DNA of 64,000 bases, taken from contig BSQZ01000080.1 of NCBI GenBank assembly GCA_033239005.1, positions 2,292,501 through 2,356,500 on the forward strand, written 5' to 3'. A model generated the notes under the pieces. The model had not been told where the DNA came from, did not search any database, and saw only the letters and a list, made by a program, of their open reading frames with translations. This DNA comes from Lamellibrachia satsuma (lineage: Eukaryota; Annelida; Polychaeta; Sabellida; Siboglinidae). How positions within the stretch are numbered: position 1 is the first letter of the stretch; each line of letters opens with the position of its first letter. The translations under genes and the position numbers were made by a program. Positions 22,431 through 34,740 of the stretch are shown here, piece by piece.

Positions 22431-23958
22431 TGTCATGTGATCGGCGAGAGGATAGTAGTAATGTCCATGATCGGCATTGACCCTGTTAAGTGTTTACCTT
22501 CTTGGATATCCACTATTTTGAGTCTTATCAGATATAACGATTAAAGTCAATTATTTCGATGATTTGAGCAAAAACACAAACACTACATATTAGGACATCA
22601 ACGAATTCGCAGATTCGCGATAGGCAAAATCAATTGAGGATGGAGTTTTAACCGCCGAAAGCTTTATCGTGACACAGATCATGAGGGGATGGAGGGTGTG
22701 GACTACCGTGTGGAAACTAATTATAAACGAGATACAATAGTTTGTTCACTCATCAAGCGCAAACCTCACTTTCCTTAAAACTATTTATGTGGGTAATGTG
22801 GCCTTGACAGAAATGTTGTCTGTGGCCTTGACAGAAATGCCAAATTTGGATTCTAATTCAAAAGCTACCCACTTGGTGACACCACTATTAGGCGACTCAG
22901 TATAGACCCATTTCAATGTTTATAAGCAAACGTGACGTAGCTGGTTGGCGCGCAACATGGCGGCAAAAACATGCGGGTCGTGCAGGTCTGTGTAGCAATT
23001 TAGCCGGTTCTGAAATATTACTTATACGCATCGACGCATTGGTCCTATATGTTGTTATTTTATGGAATAAAATTTGCATGGAATCACTACTATTTATTTT
23101 TTTAACATCCATTTCTTTGCAATGTTAAAGCCAGACAAAAGTAATAGTTTTGGGGCTATGCACCTAAAATATTTAATAAAAATTTACCATTTGCAACTAC
23201 AATCAAGAATATCATTCCCATGGTTTACACAGAATTTGTTCTAAAAGTAGGCGATTCTGATAGAATCTCAGTTTTCCTTGCGGCTGAGATGTTGACTAGG
23301 GCGACCAAAAGGCGCCTCACAGTTCTAGGAAACCGAAGCAGCTTGACGACTCGGTATGCTAGGCGTACATTGCTAAACTTTTGTTGCGAATCGTGCGTTT
23401 GTGCGATAGTAGTAATCGGGTATCTTTGGATGTGCTGCTGGTGGTGGTGGAGCCCTGAGAAACATCCGGACACCTGACCCTTACGTTGGTCACCTGGTGG
23501 ATAATGACGATACTACTTGAACGCCAATGGTGGGTACTAGTTATATCCCTGGCGAATAGTCTATGAACTACTTTTCGTAAAACAGCGCCCCTGACAGCTA
23601 GTATACGAACTAATCTGCATACTAAAACATCAAATATCGCCCAGTGTCTATTGCCGGTTGCGTATGCACAACCACCCACGTCCTAAAGAGGCGTCATCTA
23701 GGAATAACGCACGGACTAATTTGTGTGCTAAAAAGTGTCTCTATCGAACAGAGATGAACTAAATTTTACAATAAAAAGCATCTCTATTGGGCACGATGAA
23801 GCCCCACCACGCCCCACCCACCTGGTGTTGTTTTCCGGCGACTAGTGCCCTATGGTGGCTGTTGGTTACATTGAAGACTTTGTCAGATGATGTCGTCTCG
23901 CGGGTTTTTATGTTAACCAGTGACGCCATTTCCTTTACAACACTTCTAGGGTTGGACA
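22431..23958. other. No gene seen; scattered family-B-like fragments
   Basis: Repeated pieces such as 'tcgtgcgtttgtgcgat' (23,390; again 25,630) and 'agcgcccctgacagct' suggest old dispersed repeats. No convincing frame. Confidence 0.5.
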
Positions 23959-24360
23959 TAGTTAAAGTTCATATTTGTGCTCGATATGGGCAGTTTTGGG
24001 GGAAAAAATAAGTTATTGTCACTAGAGTCGCTTCTTTGAAGAAATACAGGTCAAGTCAACACATATATAGTCATTAGGAGGCGTATCTTGGGATGGATAT
24101 AGGTCAACGTATTCTGTTTGTACTCGCCCTGTGGCAGCTCATGGGAAAATATAGGTAAAGTTATTACGTTTGTGATTGATCGCTAGGGGTAGTTCTTGCA
24201 ATGAACTTAGGTCAAGTTAATGCATATATGGTCACTTGGAGGCACTTCTTGGGATGGATATAGTCCAAGGTATTATGTTTGCGCTCGCTATGGGCAGTTC
24301 CTGGGGGGAATATAGTTATTACGTTTATTGTCACTATAGGCGCTTAAGAAACACCAGGTC
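23959..24360. repeat. Tandem repeat, about 160-bp unit, 2.5 copies
   Basis: Units share 'aggtcaagtcaacacatata', 'cttgggatggatata', 'gctcgctatgggcagtt' and 'aagttattacgttt' in order, starting near 24,048 and 24,207 with a partial unit before. Confidence 0.75.
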
Positions 24361-25010
24361 GATCAGTGTAAAGGCATTCTAGGAGGTTCTTAAAAAACGT
24401 TCCATTCATTCTAGAAGGTTCTACTCCCTAAAGGCACTTTATGAGACTATGTATGTCCAAGAATCGGCCACTAGCACAACACTGGCCTATCTTATGCTAA
24501 CTTACTTTTATTTCTTACACGTTCAAAGCTGGGTCGTCGTCCTAAGTGTTGCACCAGAAATGATGCCAGTTGCCACATGCCACATGGAATGAGGTCATTG
24601 GCTCCGCGCCACACCAGACCCCTCAAATGTTAACATCAATTACCCGCTAGATGACGCCATTGGAAAAGACCTGTAATACAACTAGTCCATCTCAACTTTT
24701 TATTACATAAATTAGTTCGTAGGGTATCCCCTATGATGAAATAAGTGTTACTGATTTCAGATATAAATATATTGGGCAATTTTTTCTTTTTTAAATGGCA
24801 TATTGTATTACGTAGAGCAAAGATGTCCCCAATATCAACACCTTCAGGTATAAACATGACAGATTGCAATAGCCACAGCACTTTTTTAATAATACGCTAA
24901 TTTACTTTTATTTCATACACGTTCATAGATCGTCGTGCTAAGAAATGGTGTCACTGGCTCCGTCACAACACTTGACAAGTTAACATAAAATACCCGCTAG
25001 ATGTTGCCAT
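24361..25010. other. No gene seen
   Basis: 'acccgctagatg' occurs at about 24,642 and 24,990, leading into family B. No coding sequence is recognised. Confidence 0.5.
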
Positions 25011-25228
25011 CTGCAAAGGTCTGTAATGTAACCAGTAACCACCACGGGGCGCTAATTGCCGGAAAACAACACCGGAAGTGTCCGTCAGGGGTGGGGTTTC
25101 ATCTTGTGCGATAGAGGCGCTTTTTTGGCAAAATGTTGTTCGTCTCTGGTCGGTAGAAGCATTTTTAGCAGGCAAATTAGTTCGTGCTAGTTGTAGCTGT
25201 TAGGGGCGCTGTTTTACGAAAAAAAATT
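25011..25228. repeat. Dispersed repeat family B, copy 2
   Basis: See 22,217-22,430. The near identity over more than 200 bp means a recent duplication or transposition. Confidence 0.9.
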
Positions 25229-27194
25229 CGTGCGCTATCCCCTTTATGTCTCCACTTTAGGAAGTGGATGGTTGCGTATGCGCAACCGGACCGACACGCT
25301 GGGCGATAATTAACGTTTTTACTAAAAAAAATAGTTCGGTTACTAGGCGTTAGGGTGTTATTTTACAAACATTAGTTCATAGACTATCCACGAGGGGGTG
25401 CCACTAGTGGCCACAATCCACAATGGGCTCTAAAGTAGTGTCGTCCTCATCCGCCAGATGGCCCCAGCGTAGGACGTCAGGTGCCCGGATGTGATATGTA
25501 TACCAAACTCCAATAGCACACCCAAAGGGACCTGACTTGCTACATGCGATTGTGTCGGCCCACATTCCACAACATTTATTGTTAATAGCGCGTTTGTGCA
25601 ACGAACATTCCACAACATTTGGTTTGAGTCGTGCGTTTGTGCGATTGTGTCAGCGCACATTTCACAGCGTTGCGAATAAGGGTACATTGCACGACTGATC
25701 CAGTTTAAGTCAGATAAACACACGATTCGACACAACAGTTTAGCAATGTACGCCTAGCATTAAGTGCTTTCGACCGAAATCAAAAGGCCGACGGGTATAT
25801 GCCGACGCAACGCAAACTCCCAGTCAAGCGAGCTGCTAAGTCAGAACCGGATAATGTTAGCAAACAAAGTCCATGATGGTAAGATGCTGTTCCACAAGGT
25901 TCTCGTATCAACATGTAAGTGGATTTCATAGTCTCTTACATTCATATTGAAGGGAACTTTCGGAAACATCATAGTCCTTTCATCAGCGTTCGAATGAACT
26001 GTGATACAGTGTCATGTGAAATGGTTGTTGGTTCTCTGTTGATGCAACAATATTCTGTAACAATCTTCCTTCAAGGTTTTCTTGGTCAACCACTGCCGTT
26101 ATATTCTTGATTGCAGTTGCAAATGGTTATGGGTTAGTAACTTGTTGTATCTTGGTGTACGTTGTACGTTGTAATTGCGAAATTACAAGAGACGATGTAT
26201 AGAACAAGATTGTTTAATTCAAGATGTCCGACCACTTCCGCGATCCAAAATAGTAATCCAGCTTCGATCAACGAAACGTGAATTTACAATAATGAGAACA
26301 CAACATAACTCTTATAGGTGCATAGGCCCAAAACCATTTAGATGTATATAGTATATAATATAATATTATATCTCTATGCCCAAAACCATGACGTTTGTTT
26401 CCCTGTAATGTGGCCGACTACCCTGAAATCAAGCTATCTGCGCATCGGTCTGCGCATAATTGTTACGACAACGATTAAATCAACACAAATAGTTATTTTC
26501 TCGATTGAAATTACGTCCATAATGCCAACACAAATGATATATTTATTGGCAAAGAGCGTTAATGAGAACCGAAACCCGGACGCACTGTCGTACATGGAGA
26601 GATAGCTGAACAGTCACAAGCAGTCAGTAGGCAGCAGAAAACAAAATACAGCCGATGCAGACAGTCAACGCATACAGTCAAACAATGCGCTGTAATTACT
26701 TGAGTGGCATTGTGTTGTCAGGGTTTTCACTCGCTTGACAATGCGAGCAAAGTTGTAGAGGGTTTTGCGACATCGCGATAAACCGCGCCCTCTTCATACC
26801 GGGCCTTGCTGGACATCATAGTTGGAACTGTAATGCCGCATTTGTGTGTTCTGGCCCCCTCTTTTGAATACACTTTACTTCGCCTCATATACCCATATAC
26901 TTCCCACCACATCACAAGGTCGGCGTTAGCCAATCAAAATTAATAAACATCTGCGGACGGTTCCATTACGTTAATACCCCTTTTACTATAATGTACCACG
27001 CCAAAAGCTAAAACACCATGGGTACAATTATTGCATAACCTGTTCAAGCCCCACGCCTAACAATAAACTTCCAAAATGGGCTCCCACACAACACTTGGAT
27101 ACCATTACATAACTTGTTTATGCCACCCTTCTATATACACTCTAACATTTACCTCACCATATCCAGAAAAATAGTTTACATAATAGCAATTCGC
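25229..27194. other. No gene seen (2 kb)
   Basis: Contains short imperfect repeats at 25,560-25,700 ('cattccacaacatttg', 'gtgcgtttgtgcga'). The scattered small frames have no recognised motif. Confidence 0.45.
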
Positions 27195-27300
27195 AGAAAT
27201 GCAGCAGACTCTCGATAAGTAAAAGGCTTCTTTGCCCAATTGTAATGTGGAGCGTGTTGCTTTGGGTTGTAATTTGGTAAATTGTAATTTGGTAAATCAA
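27195..27300 (+). mobile_element. CR1-like 3' tail with a different terminal repeat
   Basis: 'actctcgataagtaaaaggc' and 'tttgggttgtaatttggtaa' match the 3' UTR layout of the CR1 copies. The terminal repeat is 'aatttggtaaattgt' instead of 'ttaaatcttg', suggesting another subfamily. Confidence 0.55.
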
Positions 27301-27625
27301 TGTCCACCGCAGATCAGTATCCACCACAGAGTAATGTCCCCCACAGATCTTTCTCCTATGTGCGCAATTTAGTCATTTCAAAATAGCAACCACATCGATA
27401 GATACACTCTGAATTTATCTTGGTTTCTAACGTTTAATGTGGTGGTTACACCCACCATTTTAATAAGAATTACATTAGGCCTGATATAATATACAGGTAA
27501 TTAACATCAATGACAACTTACCAGACTAATCTCTCTGTTGCTTGCTCTGTTTGCATGGCCAATACCTGATTGAACGTTATTTGACTATAAATTGATACAT
27601 TATTTAGCCAGGTAGCCACATACAA
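27301..27625. other. No gene seen
   Basis: Unique-looking spacer before the 30-bp array. Confidence 0.5.
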
Positions 27626-28139
27626 CCTACTTGTTCCGTTCATGCACACAGTGTTACTACTTGTTCCGTTCATGCACACAGTGTTACTACTTGTTCCGTT
27701 CATGCACACAGTGTTACTACTTGTTCCGTTCATGCACACAGTGTTACTACTTATTCCGTTCATGCACACAGTGTTACTACTTGTTCCGTTCATGCACACA
27801 TTGTTACTACTTGTTCCGTTCATGCACACAGTGTTACTACTTATTCCGTTCATGCACACAGTGTTACTACTTGTTCCGTTCATGCACACAGTGTTACTAC
27901 TTATTCCGTTCATGCACACAGTGTTACTACTTGTTCCGTTCATGCACACAGTGTTACTACTTATTCCGTTCATGCACACAGTGTTACTACTTGTTCCGTT
28001 CATGCACACAGTGTTACTACTTGTTCCGTTCATGCACACAGTGTTACTACTTGTTCCGTTCATGCACACAGTGTTACTACTTGTTCCGTTCATGCACACA
28101 GTGTTACTACTTGTTCCGTTCATGCACACAGTGTTACTA
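27626..28139. repeat. Minisatellite, 30-bp unit, about 17 copies
   Basis: The unit is 'ttgttccgttcatgcacaca' plus 'gtgttactac', almost perfect, with a g/a variant (cttgttcc or cttattcc) that alternates in the middle of the array. A unit length divisible by 3 leaves long frames open on both strands (for example SNTVCMNGTS on minus). These are artefacts. Confidence 0.98.
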
Positions 28140-28364
28140 TATGAGCAACTGGTAGTCACTACATATAACACCTTATTTATTGCTGCAACTATAATTTGTT
28201 TTGCCATTCGTCAAAATCTTGTTTGTCAATTGTTTCACACTTGTCCCTTTTACATCCCTACTGTTACGGCCTCCGTTGTATCCAACATCCCATTCCTTCT
28301 TTCCCGTCTGGTTGATAGGAACTTGGGTTGATGTCCCCGGCTGATGGCTTCATGGATAGATACG

Positions 28365-29525
28365 TCAGAAGAGGCAATAAACTTCCTCGGTTTCTAGGTC
28401 AAGATCAGTGTTGTAGAAGCAAGGTCGCGTAGGCAGCCCTGGCATGGTGCTCATCTGTAAAATGCATATCAAAAACCAAGTAAATTTAATGAGATTTATT
28501 ACTATTAAAATACTAATAATTAACACTTATAATGGTACACTGCTTACTAGAATTGCTCAAAGAACAAAGGAAGTCGAAATGTTGAAAACTAAGCCAATGC
28601 TTTGATTACGCTTCACTAGCTTCAGGATAGACCAGTATTAACCTGAATTGTATTTTTTACAGATTGTTATGTTTTTTATTTAAATTTTCCTGAAAGAAAT
28701 AAACTTTTATTATTATGATTTCTCACAAGCCTTTTCTAATTTTCCTCCAGAAATGATTTGCCAAGGATAAATTGATTCCCCCATTTATTGCCAGTTTACT
28801 TCGATTACTTTCTTTGACAAAAATAGAATCAAAGACTTTGATACTAACTGCTGACAATGAGAAGGACTCTTCCCTGGCACACAAAGTGACCCCTGTACTT
28901 ACTGTTCCCACAAGAGGGTAGATGAATCGTGCCCCAATACTGGCCCTTGCGTCACTGATTGGCAGGGTAAAATCCATTGGTGCCCCTTTCAACGACGGGT
29001 CATGTGATAATAACAAGTGTGTTGTTGCCATACAGATATGCAAATTGTTGAAGCCCTAAAACAGGTGAAGTGTCAGAAAGAAATGACACATGTACAAGTT
29101 TTGTTTAACCCTGAAACAAGACACCAGAAAGAGATGGCAGCCAGGCCCTACTAATGACTGGCACAATGTTCAGTCACACAGCAGATCATGAGAAAACAAA
29201 CTATGTAACAAAATCGGGGAACACAAGATATGACTATGTAAGAAATAGCCAAAAAAAAGTTTAAATGTAACTTCCAAAGAACAACAAAACTGGTGACACA
29301 GAATACTAGTTGGATCGCTGAAATATCTCTCCGAGGTGCAACATAAAACATTCTACGAAAAACAAGAAAAAACAGTGGCATGTTTTTAACGAAGCTCCCA
29401 AATAAATAGTACACAACCTGTTTCTTGAACAGTTCGAGTCGTTTCTGGGCCTGGGGCTCCAGCTTGATGCCGTCTGCTCCGTAGATCTCCCTCGCAATTA
29501 CAGCAATCTTCTCCTCCAGGGGGAG
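28365..29525 (-). CDS. MTHFD1L: MTHFD1L-like formyltetrahydrofolate synthetase, last three exons
   Basis: Three minus-strand exons with clean splice signals, all phase 0. 29,525-29,418 is 36 codons ([20 protein letters not shown]), between ...tcacag and gttgtg. 29,055-28,903 is 51 codons ([30 protein letters not shown]), between ttttag and gtaagt. 28,454-28,365 is 29 codons plus TGA ([15 protein letters not shown]), after acag. They are the conserved C-terminus of C1-tetrahydrofolate synthase, whose synthetase domain makes 10-formyl-THF from formate, THF and ATP. The DF.LPISD and IGA.FIYPLVG wording is nearer the mitochondrial MTHFD1L than MTHFD1 (family knowledge). Oddities: Arg in GARF where Gly is usual, and a changed end (NTDLD, YCLF). 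No further upstream exon was recognised in the 11 kb to the right, so it may have long introns or be a partial copy. Confidence 0.85.
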
Positions 29526-29635
29526 CTGTGACAGAAACTTTCCAAATCATCGCTAGTCAATATTCACACCTTTAATGTTATTTTGGATGAAGCAAAACAA
29601 TGTATCCTGTACACGGACTGCACAAACCATGTACA

Positions 29636-29925
29636 CCTGTCATATGACCTCGTATAATACACCTGTCAAATGACCTTGTATAATACACCTGTCATATGAC
29701 CTCGTATAATACACCTGTCATATGACCTCGTATAATACACCTGTCATATGACCTCGTATAATACACCTGTCATATGACCTCGTATAATACACCTGTCATA
29801 TAAAACTTCGTATAATACACCTGTCATATGACCTCGTATAATACACCTGTCATATGACCTCGTATAATACACCTGTCATATGACCTCGTATAATACACCT
29901 GTCATATGACCTCGTATAATACAGC
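29636..29925. repeat. Minisatellite, 26-bp unit, about 11 copies, intronic
   Basis: The unit is 'acacctgtcatatgacctcg' plus 'tataat'. It lies just upstream (in gene direction) of the recognised MTHFD1L-like exons, so probably in an intron. Confidence 0.96.
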
Positions 29926-29929
29926 ATCA

Positions 29930-30829
29930 ATTATAAGTTCACTAATGAATTGCGACACAATATGACCTGTGGTATTCTTTTCAACGACATTAGTGATCAC
30001 TACCAATCTGTGCAATTTTTGAGCATCAAATAAGTAGAAATGCGAAAAAAAGATTCTCAACATATTCTCAACGTAATACACTAAGACTCCTTAGTTTCGT
30101 TTTCATACGAATTAAGCTTAGAATCCTGAGATAATATTTTCAACACAGCGATGTAAATAAGGTTTTGATTTATTCTTGCATCAATTCTTAGATATATGTA
30201 ACAAACATTGCCCTGTAAAGGATTTCAAAAACAAGTTAAACAAATAAGAAACCTTGGTTCACCAAAGGTTTTAAATATGCTTGTGCGAAGAACAAGAAGC
30301 TTTACAGAGCATTTATTTTATCAAATTCTCATAAATCTGAACCAAAGTAAAAATCTTAAAAAAAATTAACATCAATTTTAAGATTATATGAAAAAGCATA
30401 CTACAGCACCCTCTAGGTAAACAGAGAAATAATATAAAGGGAACTTGAAAAATATTAAACAGTGTAATCAACAAAAAAATTAACATTCCAACATATCCTG
30501 CACATTTTATGAACACTAATTAACACATCTCGGATAAGAAGGATATTGTTAAGGGGTTTAATATTTTTTTTTACAAATGCTGGACCAAACATAGCAATGC
30601 GTATTCATTTACCTGAAAAAAATGTGTAAATGTGTTTATTACATGATAAAAGGACTTGAAAACAGTATGTTTCTAAGTCCTTTTGATGAGCAAGACATTT
30701 TTGAATTATTCTAAATTTTAAAAGTAAAATGTCAATGCATCAGATTGTAATGACATAAATATGAGCTCTAGTTATTACTCAGATTGTAAACATTTGAATC
30801 ACATTTAGAATGTTTCTGTCAAACCAGTT
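29930..30829. other. No gene seen; very AT-rich
   Basis: No recognised exon or element. It could be intron of the MTHFD1L-like gene. Confidence 0.45.
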
Positions 30830-31370
30830 TTCCCAACAAAATGAAAATTGCCAAAATTCTTCCCATTTTTAAGATTGGTGATAAGGATGTATTTTAAAAT
30901 TACATACCTATCTCTTTGTTAATACAATTCCCAAACATACTGGAAAAATACACAATGATAGGTTGGAAAATTTTCTAAACAAGAATGACATAACAAGTTC
31001 ATATCAGTATGGCTTTAGATAAAATTTGTCAACATCTCATGCGTCATTAGAATTTATTGAAGAGATTACTACTTATCTAGATAATAAAACACATGGGCTT
31101 GGCATATTTGCAGATCTATGCAAAACTTTTAATACTGTTAACCATTGGCCAAAAAAAATATTATTATGATATTCATGGCATTGCACATACATGGATTTTA
31201 AGTTACTTAGCAAATATAATATATCAATATGTTTAGTATTGAAATTATAATTCTGGAGTACTTGCTGTATCTTGTGGCGTTCCACAAGATTATGTTTTTG
31301 GACCGACGTTATTTATTTTGATTTGTGTAATGTTTAACAAATATTTAAATTGATAGTAATATAAATGGAC
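30830..31370 (+). pseudogene. Decayed LINE reverse transcriptase
   Basis: Plus-strand pieces in shifting frames read KIAKILPIFKIGDKD, SSYQYGF, EEITTYLDNKTHGLGIFADL followed by CKTFNTVNH (motif A region, where AFDTVNH is usual) and CGVPQDYVFGPTLFIL (motif B region, [10 protein letters not shown]). Stops and frameshifts are frequent, so this is an old, dead copy. The clade is unclear (Jockey/CR1 group likely). Confidence 0.75.
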
Positions 31371-31624
31371 GACAAATGAGGAGTTGAATAAGCTACATGT
31401 ATGTCTTTTACTGCGCTTGCTCGTGTTTGCCTCCTCTGTACCGGCAGAATCCGACCAACTACGATTCCTTCCCTGAGTGCTTGTCCCCTCTGTACCTGCT
31501 GAACCAGACCGACTACACCGGCCCTTCCTTCCCTGTACGCTCGTGCTCGACATGGGAGAGGCCTGCTGACTGGCGTGACTGCTCATGGTCGTGTTCTGTC
31601 CATCATTTCGCCCTCACGCCGGTG

Positions 31625-32185
31625 TCCGCAGTTGGATGTTCAGGGCTCCAAAAATAAACAAACAACAATCACAAATATACGGAGGCCCGTGGTGATGGTT
31701 GAGACACGTTGTGTGCCCGGAGGCCCGTGGTGATAGTTGGGACATTAAACAATATTCGAAATTCGCCCGGAGGGTTGGGATATTACGAAGGATCCTATGT
31801 GGACGTAAATTAGTAACTCAGAACAATAAAGACGTACAATTGTTGGCAACGCTATGCTTGTTTCACATAAAACAATAAAGACGTACAATTGTTGGCAACG
31901 CTATGCGTGTTTCACATAAAACAATAAAGACGTACGATTGTTGGCAACGCTATGCGTGTTTCACAGAAAACAATAAAGACGTACAATTGTTGGCAACGCT
32001 ATGCGTGTTTCACAGAAAACAATAAAGACGTACGATTGTTGGCAACGCTATGCGTGTTTCACAGAAAACCGGCAGTTGTACATGATTTTGGCGGCACGAA
32101 GTTGTCATTGCCATTGGCTTTGCCCTACCAAACGGTTATTGGGTAGTGCAAGGAGTCAACAGACGGGAACTCGGTAAACGAGAAA
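31625..32185. repeat. Dispersed repeat family A with an internal 60-bp tandem array
   Basis: Starts like 12,605 ('gtccgcagttggatgttca', 'caacaatcaca'). A 56-60-bp unit ('acgtacaattgttggcaacg' plus 'ctatgcgtgtttcaca') is repeated about 5 times at 31,820-32,075. The paralogous place at 12,845-12,900 has one unit. Confidence 0.8.
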
Positions 32186-32530
32186 TATATGTGTGTTATA
32201 TTCGTGCAGGGTGTGCAGGAATGGGTGGTCTGGTAATGTGTATTATATTCGTGCAATATAAGCAGGAATGGAAGGCCTGGTAATGTGCATTATGTTCGTG
32301 CAATGTGTGAAGGAATGGACGGCCTGGTAATGTGTATTATGTCCGTGCAATGAGTGCAGGATTGGACGACCTGGTAATGTTTATTATGTTCGTACAATGT
32401 GAACAGGAATAGAGGGCCTGGTAACGTGTATTATATCCGTGCAAAGTGTACAGGAATGGACGGCCTGGTAATGTTTATTATGTTCGTGCAATGTAAGGAG
32501 GAATGGACGGCCTGGTAATGTGTATTGAGT
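32186..32530 (+). repeat. Minisatellite, 47-bp unit, forward array (about 7 copies)
   Basis: The unit 'ggcctggtaatgtgtattat' plus 'gttcgtgcaatgtgtgcaggaatggac' is the reverse complement of the unit at 33,055-33,725. Confidence 0.93.
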
Positions 32531-32559
32531 TCAAAGACTTGGGGTGGGGTATTACATAT

Positions 32560-33054
32560 GTACTCGTATAATCCAGTGAAGCTTATATATAAATTATTCA
32601 AGGGCGTAAAAATGTTATCGAATTTATTAGGACGACGTTTAATCTATACGTTGGCCTTTTTAGATTGTAAATACAGCAACTCGATGCCACAACCGCTCTA
32701 TCGTCTTGAGGTATTTGTGTGGCAACCAAACACGCAGTATGCAAGCCGAAACAAGTCGATGCACCGAGCTGTTGGGTGTTGATTTTGTATTAAAGTTCGT
32801 GCGGTTACTAAGTCCAACCGGTTTTTATTAGGACGGCGACTAATCTATGTATTCAAACTAACATACTACGAGTTAGCCTTTTCAGATTGTTGGTACAGCA
32901 ACTCGCTGTTACAACCGCTCCTTCTTCTGTTTGTATTCGTGTCCAACCAAACACGTAGTAAGCGGATGAACCGAGATGTTGTGTGTTGATTTATCATTAC
33001 AGTGCGTGCGGTTTCTAAGGCCAACCGGTCTATGACCGAGTGTGATCAAACAAC
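32560..33054. repeat. Dispersed repeat family A core, two tandem units
   Basis: Units of about 200-260 bp share 'taatctatg', 'gttagccttttcagattgt', 'acaaccgctcc', 'gtgtccaaccaaacacgtag' and 'caaccggt'. Similar tandem units lie at 12,970-13,320 and 59,440-59,790. The spacer sits between the two inverted 47-bp arrays. Confidence 0.75.
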
Positions 33055-33725
33055 ATAACATACATTACCAGGCCGTCCATTCCTGTACACATTGCACGAA
33101 CACAATGCACATTACCAGACCGTCCATTCCTGTACACATTGCACGGACATAATACACATTACCAGGCCGTCCATTCCTGCACTATTTGCACGAACGTAAC
33201 GCACATTACCAGGCCGTCCATTCCTGCACACATTGCACGAACATAATACACATTACCAGGCCGTCCATCCATGTACACATTGCACGGATATAATACACAT
33301 TACCAGGCCGTCCATTCCTGCACCAATTGCACGAACGTAACACACATTACCAGGCCGTCCATTCCTGCACACATTGCACGAACATAATACACATTACCAG
33401 GCCGTCCATCCATGTACACATTGCACGGACATAATACACATTACCAGGCCGTCCATTCCTGCACCAATTGCACGAACGTAACACACATTACCAGGCCGTC
33501 CATTCCTGCACACATTGCACGAACATAATACACATCACCAGGCTGTCCATCCATGTACACATTGCACGAACATAATACACATTACCAGGCCGTCCATTCC
33601 TGCACACATTGCACGAACGTAATACACATTACCAGGCCGTCCATTCCTGCATGCATTGCACGAACGTAATACACATTACTAGGTCGTCCATTCCTGTACG
33701 CATTGCACGAACGTAATACACAAAC
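33055..33725 (-). repeat. Minisatellite, 47-bp unit, inverted array (about 14 copies)
   Basis: The unit 'cattaccaggccgtccattc' plus 'ctgcacacattgcacgaacataataca' is the inverse of the 32.2-kb array. A third array at 59,800-60,240 has this orientation. Confidence 0.95.
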
Positions 33726-34044
33726 CAAACATGAAACAAAACATAATTTATCGAACATATAATTTTACAAATGTCAGCGGAATTGATCTGTTTCATATCA
33801 GATTGGACTACAAAAGTAAATAAAATGTGTTTGGAACTCTTGCAGGTAACGTTGCAGCGAAACGTGTTGTTAATCCAGGTAGGACGTGCATTTGACCAGA
33901 CCATGTTCTAAAATTATGATTAATAAATCGTTTTCTAAGATTAAAATTCATTTGAAATGTTAGAATAATAGTTTGTGTAAATGTAAGTGGCGCTGGTCAA
34001 AGTGACACTCCGTAGCTCCACTGAGAATGTCGTATCCATTGCAC

Positions 34045-34740
34045 TAGGCAATGACACCACACAGCCCTGGTGACTCTGTCTGACCTAAACAATGACAACA
34101 CACAGCCCTGGTGACTCTGTCTGACCTAAACAATGACACCACACAGCCCTGGTGACTTTGTCTGACCTAAACAATGACACCACACAGCCCTGGTGCCTCT
34201 GTTTGACCTAGGCAATGACACCACACAGCCCTGGTGACTCTGTCTGACCTAGGCAATGACACCACACAACCCTGGTGACTCTGTATGACCTAGGCAGTGA
34301 CACCACACAGCCCTGGTAACTCTGTCTGACCTAGGCAATGACACCACACAGCCCTGGTGACTCTCTCTGACCTAGACAGTGACACCACACAACCCAATAG
34401 AGTATGTCTGACCTAGGCAGTGACACCACACAGCCCTGGTGACTCTGTCTGACCTAGGCAATGACACCACACAGCCCTGGTGACTCTCTCTGACCTAGGC
34501 AGTGACACCACACAACCCAGGAGAGTCTGTCTGACCTAGGCAGTGACACCACACAGCCCTGGTGACTCTGTCTGACCTAGGCAATGACACCACACAGCCC
34601 TGGTGACTCTGTCTGACCTAGGCAATGACACCACACAGCCCTGGTGACTCTGTCTGACCTAGTCAATGACACCACACAGCCCTGGTGACTCTGTCTGACC
34701 TAGGCAATGACACACCACACAGCCCTGGTGACTATGTCTA
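34045..34740. repeat. Minisatellite, 41-bp unit, about 17 copies
   Basis: The unit is 'caatgacaccacacagccct' plus 'ggtgactctgtctgacctagg'. Copy 1 of the segmental duplication has a single unit at about 17,208-17,250, so the array expanded in copy 2. Confidence 0.97.

Noticed and set aside
27626..28139. Regular 30-bp repeats resembling a CRISPR array
   Set aside because: The repeats are contiguous with no unique spacers, and the genome is animal. It is a minisatellite.
31290..31586. Ser/Gly/Thr-rich minus-strand frame
   Set aside because: It overlaps the decayed reverse transcriptase and repeat material on the plus strand, with no supporting motif.
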